From the NCBI RefSeq assembly GCF_001570565.1, contig NZ_BBXE01000038.1, positions 1-64,000 of the forward strand: a stretch of 64,000 nucleotides of DNA. Direction: 5' to 3'. This DNA comes from Herbidospora yilanensis. GTDB lineage: Bacteria; Actinomycetota; Actinomycetes; Streptosporangiales; Streptosporangiaceae. The notes under the pieces are model-generated. The model saw nothing but the letters and a program-made list of their open reading frames with translations, was not told the origin of the DNA and searched no databases. Position numbers and translations under genes: made by a program. How positions within the stretch are numbered: position 1 is the first letter of the stretch; each line of letters begins with the position of its first letter. Positions 23,942 through 32,342 of this stretch are shown piece by piece.

Positions 23942-24856
23942 TTGCGTTATACGAGACTCGGACGCGACGGCCCGGTGATCTCGAATATCGGGCTCGGCAC
24001 CCTCGCGCTGTCCGGGGCGTACGGGTCGGTGGACCCCGGCGACGCGCTCAACCTGATCGGCCGCGCGCTGGACGCCGGCGTCAGCATCGTCGACACCGCC
24101 GACCTGTACGACGACGGCCGGGTCGAGCGCCTGATCGGCCGGGCGGTCGCGGGCCGCCGCAAGGAGATCGTGGTCTGCACCCGCGGGAGCGGCACCGCGC
24201 AGGCGTGCGAGGCGTCGCTGAAACGCCTCGACGTGGACGCCATCGACCTCTACTACCTGCGCTCCCCACGCCGGGACGCCCCGGTAGAGGAGAGCATGTC
24301 CGGGCTGGCCGACCTGGTCAGAGCCGGGAAGATCCGCCATGTCGGCCTGTCCGACGGGACGCTGCGGCAACTCCGCGAGGCAAACGCCGTCCATCCGGTG
24401 GCCGCGCTCGCGGTGGAGTACTCGCTGTGGGGACTGCGCGCCCAGCCCGGCCTGCTGGCCGAGGCCCGGCGGCTGGGCGTCAGCGTGGTGGCCGCCCGTC
24501 CGGTCGGCCGGGGTTTCCTCACCGGCCGCATCCGGTCCGCCGACCAGCTCACGCCCGGCGACTGGCGGCGCCGCGACCCCCGCTTCCGTCCCGCCGGCCT
24601 GCGCCGCGGCCTGGACTCCCTGCGTGCGGTCGAGGACGTCGCCGCCCGGCTGGACCTGGGCGCGGGGCGGCTGGCGCTCGGCTGGCTGCTGTCGCAGGGC
24701 GACCATGTCGTCCCGGTGCCGAGCACCCGCGACGAGGTGCATCTGGAGATGAACCTCGCCGCCTCCGAGGTGCGGCTCGCCCCGGGCATCCGGGACGAGC
24801 TCAGCCGGATCTTCCCGCCCGGGGCGGCGGATCAGTCCGGCTCTCTCCTGATCTGA
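23942..24856 (+). CDS. aldo/keto reductase-family protein lacking two catalytic residues
   Basis: 304 residues with TTG start behind GAGGGGGGAA. The AKR (alpha/beta)8 fold is clear: RLGRDGPVISNIGLGTLALSG, VDTADLYDDGRVE and RAGKIRHVGLSD. Of the tetrad, D51 and Y56 remain, but the Lys position is R81 (VVCTRG) and the His position is R107 (YYLRSPRR). Normal aldehyde or ketone reduction is therefore doubtful; other possibilities are a dehydratase/isomerase activity, a regulatory NADPH-binding protein, or altered substrate protonation. Divergent from the SARP and overlapping the response regulator 3' end by 25 nt. Confidence 0.85.
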   Translation: MRYTRLGRDGPVISNIGLGTLALSGAYGSVDPGDALNLIGRALDAGVSIVDTADLYDDGRVERLIGRAVAGRRKEIVVCTRGSGTAQACEASLKRLDVDAIDLYYLRSPRRDAPVEESMSGLADLVRAGKIRHVGLSDGTLRQLREANAVHPVAALAVEYSLWGLRAQPGLLAEARRLGVSVVAARPVGRGFLTGRIRSADQLTPGDWRRRDPRFRPAGLRRGLDSLRAVEDVAARLDLGAGRLALGWLLSQGDHVVPVPSTRDEVHLEMNLAASEVRLAPGIRDELSRIFPPGAADQSGSLLI

Positions 24857-25500
24857 GCCGGGATCAGCGACGCGGCCATCGCCTTGTTGACCGCGTCGAT
24901 CCGGGAGACCGCGTTGAGCTTCACGAAGATGTTCCGCATGTGCCGCTTGACGGTCGCCTCGGCCAGCCCGAGCCGGCGGGCGATCTGGAGGTTGCTCAGC
25001 GCCTGCGCGGCCAGTTGCAGTATCTCCTTCTCCTTCTCGGTCAGCACCCCCGGCTGCGGGCCCTCCACCTGGGCCAGGCTGGCGCGGGACACGGCGAGCA
25101 CGACCCGGCCCGGGTCCTCGTACACGCCGCGGACGGCCGCGAGCAGTTCGTGCCGGTGGATGCTCTTGAGCAGGTAGCCGCTGATCCCGGCCGCCAGCAG
25201 GCGGGTGAGAAGGTGCGGGCCGTCGTACATGCTCAGGATGACGATCCGGGTGGACGGCGAGAACGTCCGGATCCGGGTGACGGTCTCCAGCACGTCGTCG
25301 CCGGGGATCTCCACGTCCAGCAGCACCACGTCCGGGCGGGTGTCCCGCACGAGCTGCACGGCGTCGGAGGAGTTGCCCGCCTCGCCGGCGATGACCAGGT
25401 CGGCGGTGGATTCGAGGATCTCGCGCAGGCCCTCGCGGAACAGGGCGTGGTCGTCGACGAGCGCGACCGAGATCCGCCCGCTAGAGCTCTTCGGGCTCAC
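24832..25500 (-). CDS. NarL/LuxR-family response regulator
   Basis: 222 residues, GTG start. Receiver domain: VDDH acidic pocket, phosphorylation Asp D62 in LLDVEIPG, and Lys in YLLKS. The C-terminal LuxR helix-turn-helix reads LSNLQIARRLGLAEATVKRHMRNIFVKL. Partner of the histidine kinase whose 3' end it overlaps by 20 nt. Probably controls cluster genes; targets are unknown. Confidence 0.93.
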   Translation of the reverse strand: MSPKSSSGRISVALVDDHALFREGLREILESTADLVIAGEAGNSSDAVQLVRDTRPDVVLLDVEIPGDDVLETVTRIRTFSPSTRIVILSMYDGPHLLTRLLAAGISGYLLKSIHRHELLAAVRGVYEDPGRVVLAVSRASLAQVEGPQPGVLTEKEKEILQLAAQALSNLQIARRLGLAEATVKRHMRNIFVKLNAVSRIDAVNKAMAASLIPAQIRREPD

Positions 25501-26578
25501 GCGACTGCCTCTTGAGCGGAACGGACAGGTCGACCCGGCAGCCGCTGCCCGGGTCGCTGGTGATCGCCAGCCGGCCGCCGAGCAGCTCGGCCCGCTCCCG
25601 CATCGAGGCCAGCCCCACGCCGCGGCCCCGGGCCCGGGACGGCTCGAAGCCCCGGCCGTTGTCCTGCACGAACGCCTGGAGTTCGTGCGGGGCGATGTCG
25701 ACCCGCATCAGGATCATCGACGGCCCGCCGTGGGTCAGCGCGTTCCTGGTCGCCTCGCGGATGATCAGGAAGGACTCGTCCAGGACACGCGGCTCGGCCC
25801 ACGACTCGTCGCCGTTCACGTCCAGGCCGACCGACACCCCGTCGTCCTCGATCGCTTCGAGGAACCCGAGCAGCGCCTTCTCCAGGCTCTTGACCCGCAC
25901 CTGCGGGTGCAGTTCCGAGGTGATCTGGCGGAGGTGCTCCATCGCCTCCTGGATCGCCTGCTGGGCGATCCCGATCTTGATGGCCGCCCTGGCGGGGTCG
26001 GTGACGCGATGGAGCTCCGACAACGCGAGCTGCTGGTGGGCGACGCTGACGCCGTGACCGATCCGGTCGTGCAGGTCGCGCGACATCCGGCGGCGCTCCT
26101 CCTCCTGCGCCTGCTGGACCTGGTTGAGCAGGAACCCGTGGTAGCTCTCGGAGGCCTCCCTGACCCGGCGCGACAGGCTCTCCTCCATGCCGGTGGCGAC
26201 CAGCGCGAAGACCTCGGTCGGGTGGTCGGAGCCGGCCGCAATTTGCCGCGCCAGATGTGTGAGCGCGGACCTGAAAAAAAGTGAGCCCGCCTCAAGAGAT
26301 GCCTTCGGATGAACTCTGGAAGCCGCCCTGCTGGTGCCGACTTCCCAGGCGTGAAACTTATAGAGTTCGCTGACCTGCACTTTTCCGGAGCGTAGTGTCG
26401 CGGCTACGTCGTCGAGAACGTACTGGGCCGTCATAAGAGCCTGGCGAACCGCGTTCGGATCCGTGGAGAGCGCGTTGCCGGTGGCGTGCAGCTCCGACTC
26501 GAATTCCTCGAGGATTTCGGCCCGGCACGCATCCACGAATCTCGCCGGATCACTCTCCGCCCCGAAATCAGCACCCAA
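25481..26578 (-). CDS. cytoplasmic sensor histidine kinase (HisKA_3 family)
   Basis: 365 residues. No membrane helices; the N-terminal ~150 residues are an unrecognised helical sensor part. The phospho-acceptor is H170 in RRRMSRDLHDRIGHG, followed by the HATPase with REATRNALTHG, VQDNGRGFE and GRGVGLASMRERAELLGG. It is a soluble NarX/DesK-type kinase, so it senses an internal signal. TTG start at 26578 preceded by AGAGGGA. Reads through into the response regulator. Confidence 0.9.
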   Translation of the reverse strand: MGADFGAESDPARFVDACRAEILEEFESELHATGNALSTDPNAVRQALMTAQYVLDDVAATLRSGKVQVSELYKFHAWEVGTSRAASRVHPKASLEAGSLFFRSALTHLARQIAAGSDHPTEVFALVATGMEESLSRRVREASESYHGFLLNQVQQAQEEERRRMSRDLHDRIGHGVSVAHQQLALSELHRVTDPARAAIKIGIAQQAIQEAMEHLRQITSELHPQVRVKSLEKALLGFLEAIEDDGVSVGLDVNGDESWAEPRVLDESFLIIREATRNALTHGGPSMILMRVDIAPHELQAFVQDNGRGFEPSRARGRGVGLASMRERAELLGGRLAITSDPGSGCRVDLSVPLKRQSREPEEL

Positions 26579-26630
26579 GGAAGTCCCTCTCGATTTGGGA
26601 CGTGCGAGAGCCTACAATCTCTCACTTACG

Positions 26631-27584
26631 TCACAAAAGCAACATATCCTTCCCAATATTAGAGGACAGGACAGTAATGTGAACCACGTATTGCGTCGCC
26701 ATGAAGGCCCGGTAAGGCCTTCGCCGCCGCCGCCGGGCGGCGTCGGCGTGCGCGGTGCGACCCGCGAGGGTGACGGCCACCGCTCCGGCGAACATGGCCA
26801 GCGCGGTCTCGGCGAGCGGCGCCGAGAGCACCACGCTGACCACCCAGAATGACCCCGCCAGGAGCAGCGCGGCGGCCGACATGACGTTCCTGGCGGCACG
26901 CGCGCCCCACATCACCGCGATGGTGCGCCGACCGGCGGCGGCGTCCCCCTCGATGTCGGACAGGTCCTTGGCCGGGACGCCGACGAACGTCATCCAGCAG
27001 GTCGCGGCCGTCGCGAACATGATCAGGCTGAGCGGCGTGGCCCCGTCCGCTCCGTTGACGACCACGGTGAACCCGCCCCAGTAGGCCAGCAGCCCCGAGC
27101 CGCAGAGCACCGCGACGGTGCCGCCGGAGCGTCGCTTCAGGTGGAACGGCGCGCCCGAGTACAGGTACCCGAGGATCAGGTTGGCCGCGATGACCCAGGT
27201 CATCGCAGTGGGCAGCCCGGCGGTCGCCAAAAGCGACAGGGCCGCGGTGACCGCGGCGGCCGCGGTCGCCGTGCGCGGGTCCAGGTCATTGCGGGCGATC
27301 GGCCGGCGGGACCCGTTGACCCGGTCCTCGTGGACGTCCGAGACGCCGTTGCCCACATAGATCGCGAAGATCGACAACACCCAGGCGGCGGCGCCCTGCA
27401 GCACCTTCGCCGGGTCGGGAGCGGCGGCGACCGGCAGTGCCAGCGTCGCCCCCGCCAGGAATCTCAGCATGGACACGGCCAGAACGGCCGGCCGGGCCTC
27501 GATCGCGCAGAATCGCAGCGCTCTCGCCGCGCGTCTGAGGGTGGAAGGTCCGGATGCCCGGCCCGATACCCAGGTGCTCGCCAT
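26631..27584 (-). CDS. UbiA-family prenyltransferase
   Basis: 317 residues with about eight or nine membrane helices. Both aspartate-rich motifs are present: NGVSDVHEDRVNGSRRPI (residues about 98-115) and KDLSDIEGDAAAGRRTI in the second half. These bind Mg-diphosphate, and the family joins an isoprenyl group to an aromatic or other acceptor in the membrane. It lies 52 nt upstream of the histidine kinase gene, so probably the same transcript. No isoprenoid diphosphate synthase is in the window. In this cluster it could prenylate the polyketide; a housekeeping menaquinone/haem O role is less likely from context. Confidence 0.9.
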   Translation of the reverse strand: MASTWVSGRASGPSTLRRAARALRFCAIEARPAVLAVSMLRFLAGATLALPVAAAPDPAKVLQGAAAWVLSIFAIYVGNGVSDVHEDRVNGSRRPIARNDLDPRTATAAAAVTAALSLLATAGLPTAMTWVIAANLILGYLYSGAPFHLKRRSGGTVAVLCGSGLLAYWGGFTVVVNGADGATPLSLIMFATAATCWMTFVGVPAKDLSDIEGDAAAGRRTIAVMWGARAARNVMSAAALLLAGSFWVVSVVLSAPLAETALAMFAGAVAVTLAGRTAHADAARRRRRRPYRAFMATQYVVHITVLSSNIGKDMLLL

Positions 27585-27911
27585 GACCGATTGTTACGCC
27601 GGAATCGAAGCCCGGTTAAGGGGGGTAATCCGAGGGTGGCAGGCGGGAATACAACTTTTGATACCCCCCTTACCACTCGGGGCTACTTTCCCCGAACTGC
27701 CGACACCCCTTCTTGCCGGGTCGCGGCGGCCCCTATTAGCTTGAGGCCAGCGGAACAGGGATCGTACAACTTTCAACCAGCACAACCTTAGGGAACCTCG
27801 TGCCGGATATCAAGCTCCGGCGCCGCCAGGGTGCCAACTGGTAAGCGCACAGGTCAGACCGTGCTGGGCTCCCTCTACCCGCCGGTATTCATCAGGAAAG
27901 GAAATACGGCG
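27585..27911. promoter_or_regulatory. 327-nt divergent region with long inverted repeat and hairpin
   Basis: Between UbiA (minus) and leuA (plus). TAAGGGGGGTA (27617-27627) and TACCCCCCTTA (27662-27672) form a perfect 11-nt inverted repeat, 34 nt apart. Just after it, TCGGGG-CTACTTT-CCCCGA (27677-27695) can form a 6-bp hairpin. CCCCTATT (27730-27737) repeats the motif found in the SARP region. No leucine-rich leader peptide or T-box was recognised. Confidence 0.5.
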
Positions 27912-29633
27912 ATGAAAGGTGTCCAGCGCTATTCCGGATTCACCCCCCTTGTTCTGGCCGATCGCACATGGCCGGGAAACCGCATCAGCACCGCGCCGCG
28001 ATGGCTCTCCACCGATCTGCGGGACGGCAATCAGTCACTCGCCGATCCGATGACACCCGAGCGGAAACTCCTGATGTTCGACCTTCTCGTGGGGATCGGC
28101 TACAAGGAGATCGAGATCGGTTTTCCGGTGGCCAGCCGGAGCGATTACGATTTCGTGCGAATGCTCATCGAACGCGACCGAATACCGGACGACGTCTCGA
28201 TCACCGTGCTCACCCAGGCCCGTGAAGACCAGATCCGGCGCACCGTGGAGTCCCTGAAGGGCGCGCGCCGCGCGGTCGTGCACATCTACAACGCGACGTC
28301 CCCCCTGTTCCGCCGCACCGTGTTCGACCTCGACCGGGCGGGCGTGCGCGACCTGGCCGTCCAGGGCACCCGGACGATGATGCGCCACGCCGAGCACATG
28401 CTGCCCGACTGCGATTTGGCCTACCAGTACTCCCCCGAGTTGTTCAACGAGACCGAGGCCGACTTCGCCCTGGAGGTGTGCGAGGCCGTCATGCGGGTCT
28501 GGCAGCCCGAACGCGGGCGCGGCATCATCCTGAACTTCCCGACGACGGTCGAGCGGTCGCTCCCGAACGTCTTCGCCGACCAGATCGAGTGGCTGCACCG
28601 CAACCTGTCCCGGCGCGAGCACGTCTGCCTGTCGGTGCACCCCCACAACGACCGGGGCACCGCGGTCGCCTCCGCCGAGCTGGCCCTGCTGGCCGGCGCG
28701 GAACGGGTCGAGGGCTGCCTGTTCGGCAACGGAGAACGCGCCGGCAACGTCTGCCTGGTCACCCTCGCGATGAACATGTACAGCCACGGCGTCGACCCCG
28801 GCGTCGACTTCTCGGAGATCAACACGGTCCGGCGCACGGTCGAGCGGTGCACCGGGCTGCCGGTCCACCCCCGCCACCCCTACGGCGGCGACCTCGTCTA
28901 CACGGCGTTCTCCGGGTCGCACCAGGACGCCATCAAGAAGGGCTTCGACGCCCGCGTCCGGCAGGCCGCGGAGACGGGCACGCCCCCCGACGCGCTGCCG
29001 TGGCAGGTGCCCTACCTGCCGGTGGACCCCAAGGACGTGGGCCGCACGTACGAGGCGGTGGTCCGGGTGAACGGCCAGTCCGGCAAGGGCGGCGTGGCGT
29101 ACGTGATGAGCGCCTGGCACGGCCTGAACCTGCCGCGCGGCCTGCAGGCCGACCTGTCCGCCCGGGTGCAGTGGCACGCCGACGCGGCCGGCGGCGAGCT
29201 GAGCCCGAACCGGATCGGCGCGCTGTTCTCCGAGGAGTACCTCTACCGCGGCGAGCCGGCCGACCCGCTCCCGGTGGGCCGCGAACCGCTCGCGGCGACC
29301 CTGCACGTGGACGGCGGGTTCGAGGTCGGCGGCGACCAGGCCGACGCGTTCGGCGCCCTCGGCTCGGTGCTGAGCCCGTGGGGCATCCGGGTCGACGTGG
29401 TGCACCGCACCGGACGGCCGCTCGACAACGACGATCTCACCCCCGACCAGGCGGTCAGGTCCGGCGGCGAGACCGTGATCTACGCCGAGTGCCGCAGCGG
29501 CGGAGCCGTCGCCTGGGGCGCGGGCATCGACAGGGACGTCGCGGCGGCGGCCTTCTCCGCGGTCCGCGCGGCCGCCGACCGGCTCGCCAGGGACGGACAC
29601 ATGAACGCTCACCTGGCCGCCGCCGGGCACTGA
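27912..29633 (+). CDS. leuA: 2-isopropylmalate synthase (type 2, actinobacterial LeuA)
   Basis: 573 residues. Catalytic TIM barrel with STDLRDGNQSL and the metal/substrate motif HPHNDRGTAVAS, then GCLFGNGERAGNVCL; a C-terminal LeuA dimer/regulatory domain is present (AWGAGIDRDVAAAAFSA). It condenses acetyl-CoA with 2-oxoisovalerate for leucine, or homologates a related 2-oxoacid. AGGAAAGGA precedes ATG 27912. Standing alone without leuBCD, beside a pathway regulator, it looks like a cluster-borne copy supplying a precursor or a leucine-insensitive version, not the housekeeping operon. Confidence 0.92.
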   Translation: MKGVQRYSGFTPLVLADRTWPGNRISTAPRWLSTDLRDGNQSLADPMTPERKLLMFDLLVGIGYKEIEIGFPVASRSDYDFVRMLIERDRIPDDVSITVLTQAREDQIRRTVESLKGARRAVVHIYNATSPLFRRTVFDLDRAGVRDLAVQGTRTMMRHAEHMLPDCDLAYQYSPELFNETEADFALEVCEAVMRVWQPERGRGIILNFPTTVERSLPNVFADQIEWLHRNLSRREHVCLSVHPHNDRGTAVASAELALLAGAERVEGCLFGNGERAGNVCLVTLAMNMYSHGVDPGVDFSEINTVRRTVERCTGLPVHPRHPYGGDLVYTAFSGSHQDAIKKGFDARVRQAAETGTPPDALPWQVPYLPVDPKDVGRTYEAVVRVNGQSGKGGVAYVMSAWHGLNLPRGLQADLSARVQWHADAAGGELSPNRIGALFSEEYLYRGEPADPLPVGREPLAATLHVDGGFEVGGDQADAFGALGSVLSPWGIRVDVVHRTGRPLDNDDLTPDQAVRSGGETVIYAECRSGGAVAWGAGIDRDVAAAAFSAVRAAADRLARDGHMNAHLAAAGH

Positions 29634-29647
29634 CCAGGGGGACGACA

Positions 29648-32341
29648 GTGGACGACACACATGAGGGCATGGCCACGCTGCGGGTGCTGCTGGCCGAGGC
29701 GGTCGCGGGCAAGGGCAGGATCGCGATGGTCACCGGCGCGGTGGCGACCGGCAAGAGCGAGCTGCTGTACCTGATCGCCGAGCACGCCCTCGACCAGGGC
29801 GCGCTGCCGCTGACGGCCACCGGTTCGCCGGCCGAGAGCGGCCTGCCGCTGGGCGTGTTGTCCCAGCTTCTGACCCACGCGCCGCTGCCGGACGAGCAGC
29901 GGGCCGCCATGCTCGGCCTCCTGCACGAGGGTGCCCGCAGGCAACTCGCCGGCGACGCGGGCGCCGAGTCGATCGAGCACGTGGACGCGCAGATCGTGGA
30001 CGCCCTCTGCGTGGTCCTGCTGGAACTGGCCGGGCGCTGCCCGCTGGTGATCACCGTCGACGACGTGCACCACGCCGATCGCGCCTCACAGTTGTGCCTG
30101 GCCTATCTGGCCAGGCGGATCAGGTTCGCCAACGTGATGCTGGTGTTCAGCACCCCCGACCACAGCCCCCACCTGCGCACTCTCTTCCACACCGAGGTGC
30201 TCAGGCAACCGCACTGCCGTCCGGTACGGCTCACCCACCTGTCCCGCGACGGCGTCGACGCCCGGCTCGGCGACGACGCCCACCGGTTCGGCGCGCTCGT
30301 CCACACGCTGAGCGGCGGCAACCGGCTGCTCGTCGACGCCCTGCTGGAAGACCTCCAGGTCACCGGCGCCCCCGGTGACCGCTACGGCGAGGCGGTGCTG
30401 GCGTGCGTGCGCAGGCTGGGGCCGTGCGCGCAGGAGGCGGCGTACGGCCTGGCGGTGCTGGGCGAGCCCGGCTCGATCAGCCGCCTGCTCGGCCTCGGCG
30501 AGAGCGAGGCCGTCGTCGCCAAGTCGCTCCAGGCGATGGCCGGAGCCGGGCTGCTGGACGGCGGCCGGTTCCGGCACGAGGCGGCGCGCTCGGCCGTCCT
30601 GGCCGAACTGGACGCCGTCGACCGCATCCACCTGCACCGCCGCGCCGCCGAACTGGCCCACCGGGACGGCGCGTCGGCCGACGTCGTGGCCGGCCACCTC
30701 CTGCAGGCCAGCCACGCGGGCGACCCGTGGGCACTGTCGGCCCTGGAGGAGGCGGCCCGGCTCGCGCTCCGCGACGACGGCGTGGAGTCCGCGATCGAGT
30801 ACCTCAGACTGGCCTGGCGGACCTGCGGCGACGAGCGCCGCCGGGCCAGGATCGGCACCGCGCTGGTCCGGGCCGAATGGCGGATCGACCCCGGCACGCC
30901 CGCCGGCCACCTCGCCGGGCTGACCGACGCCCTGCACAAGGGCCACCTCGGCGGCGGAGAGACCGTCGTCCTGGCCAAGGCGCTGCTCTGGCACGGTCAC
31001 ACCCGGGACGCCCTCGACGTCCTGGGCCGCCTGCGCGAGCTGCGCGAACTCGGCGAACCCGACCGGGAGACCGCGGCCGAGCTCGCCGCCGCCCGCCCGT
31101 GGTTCCGCGCCCTCTACCCCTCGTTCCTGCCGCACCTGCCGGAGGTCGGCGTCCCGTCCGCCCCGGCCCTCGGCGTCGGCCGCCGGATCCAGTCCGCCGA
31201 CGTGCTCGCCGACGTCCTCACCGACGGCCCCAGCGACGAGACCATGACCGCCGCCGAGCACATCCTGCGCGGCTGCCGCCTCGACGAGGTGACCATGGAC
31301 ACGGTGGAGACGGCGCTGCTGGCGCTGACCTACACCGACGGCCCCGGCCGCGCCGCCCCGTGGTGTGACGCGTTCATCGCCGAGGCCGAAGCCCGCCGTG
31401 CGCCCAGCCGCCAGGCCCGCCTGTCCGCCATCCGGGCCGAGATCCGCCTCCGGGAGGGCGACCTGGCCGCGGCGGCCGGGGACGCGCGGCGCGCCCTGGA
31501 GATCATCCCCGCCGGGAGCTGGGGGGTGGCCGTGGGCGGGCCGCTGGGCACCCTGCTGCTGGCCGGCGCCGCGATGGGCCGGCCGGACGACTGCCTGCCC
31601 GAGTTCAACCTGCCCGTCCCCGAGGCGATGCTGGAGACCCGGTACGGCCTGCACTACCTGCGGGGCAAGGGCCGGCTCAACCTGACGGCCGACCGTCCCG
31701 GCCAGGCCCTGCGGGACTTCCGGTTGTGCGGCGAGCTGATGACGCGATGGGACCTGGACGCCCCCGGGTTCATCGCGTGGCGGCTGGACGCCGCCGAGGC
31801 CCTGATCGCGCTGGGTGAGGAAGAGGAGGCCAGGCGACTCGTGAAGGAGCAGCTCTCCCGCTGCGGGCCCCGGTCCCAGCGGGTCCGCGGTTCGGCGTTA
31901 CGCCTGCTGGCCGCCGTCAGCGAGGTCCACCAGCGCCCGTCGCTCCTGCGCCAGGCCGCCGACCCGCTCCAGGAGGGCGGCGACCGCTACGAGTACGCCC
32001 GCCTGCTGGCCGACCTCACCGAGGCCTACCATGCCGTCGGCGACCACCGCAGGGCCGGGATGCTCAAGCAGCGGGCCCGCGCCATGGCCAGGGAGTGCCA
32101 CGCCGAGCCGCTCACCCGGGCCCTGGCCCGCAGGGACCCGGCGGCCGGCGTGCCCGCGCCGCTCAGCGACGCCGAACGCCGGGTGGCGGAACTGGCCGCC
32201 GAGGGTCACACGAACCTGGAGATCGCCACCCGGCTGTACATCACCGTCAGCACGGTCGAGCAGCACCTGACCCGCGTCTTCCGCAAGCTGAACGTGTCCC
32301 GCCGGACGGAGTTGCCGGCCACCCTCGCGCGCATCGGATGA
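29648..32341 (+). CDS. LAL-type (large ATP-binding LuxR) regulator
   Basis: 897 residues, GTG start behind AGGGGGA. N-terminal AAA domain with Walker A VTGAVATGKSE and Walker B LVITVDDVHHAD, a long helical TPR-like middle, and a C-terminal LuxR helix-turn-helix (LSDAERRVAELAAEGHTNLEIATRLYIT). LAL proteins are common cluster-situated activators. It follows leuA by 14 nt and contains a TTA codon at 31898-31900, making it a likely bldA-dependent switch. Confidence 0.93.
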   Translation: MDDTHEGMATLRVLLAEAVAGKGRIAMVTGAVATGKSELLYLIAEHALDQGALPLTATGSPAESGLPLGVLSQLLTHAPLPDEQRAAMLGLLHEGARRQLAGDAGAESIEHVDAQIVDALCVVLLELAGRCPLVITVDDVHHADRASQLCLAYLARRIRFANVMLVFSTPDHSPHLRTLFHTEVLRQPHCRPVRLTHLSRDGVDARLGDDAHRFGALVHTLSGGNRLLVDALLEDLQVTGAPGDRYGEAVLACVRRLGPCAQEAAYGLAVLGEPGSISRLLGLGESEAVVAKSLQAMAGAGLLDGGRFRHEAARSAVLAELDAVDRIHLHRRAAELAHRDGASADVVAGHLLQASHAGDPWALSALEEAARLALRDDGVESAIEYLRLAWRTCGDERRRARIGTALVRAEWRIDPGTPAGHLAGLTDALHKGHLGGGETVVLAKALLWHGHTRDALDVLGRLRELRELGEPDRETAAELAAARPWFRALYPSFLPHLPEVGVPSAPALGVGRRIQSADVLADVLTDGPSDETMTAAEHILRGCRLDEVTMDTVETALLALTYTDGPGRAAPWCDAFIAEAEARRAPSRQARLSAIRAEIRLREGDLAAAAGDARRALEIIPAGSWGVAVGGPLGTLLLAGAAMGRPDDCLPEFNLPVPEAMLETRYGLHYLRGKGRLNLTADRPGQALRDFRLCGELMTRWDLDAPGFIAWRLDAAEALIALGEEEEARRLVKEQLSRCGPRSQRVRGSALRLLAAVSEVHQRPSLLRQAADPLQEGGDRYEYARLLADLTEAYHAVGDHRRAGMLKQRARAMARECHAEPLTRALARRDPAAGVPAPLSDAERRVAELAAEGHTNLEIATRLYITVSTVEQHLTRVFRKLNVSRRTELPATLARIG

Positions 32342-32342
32342 C

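Noticed and set aside
27585-27911. T-box or leucine attenuator before leuA
   Set aside because: No leader peptide with leucine codons, no T-box consensus; only inverted repeats are visible.
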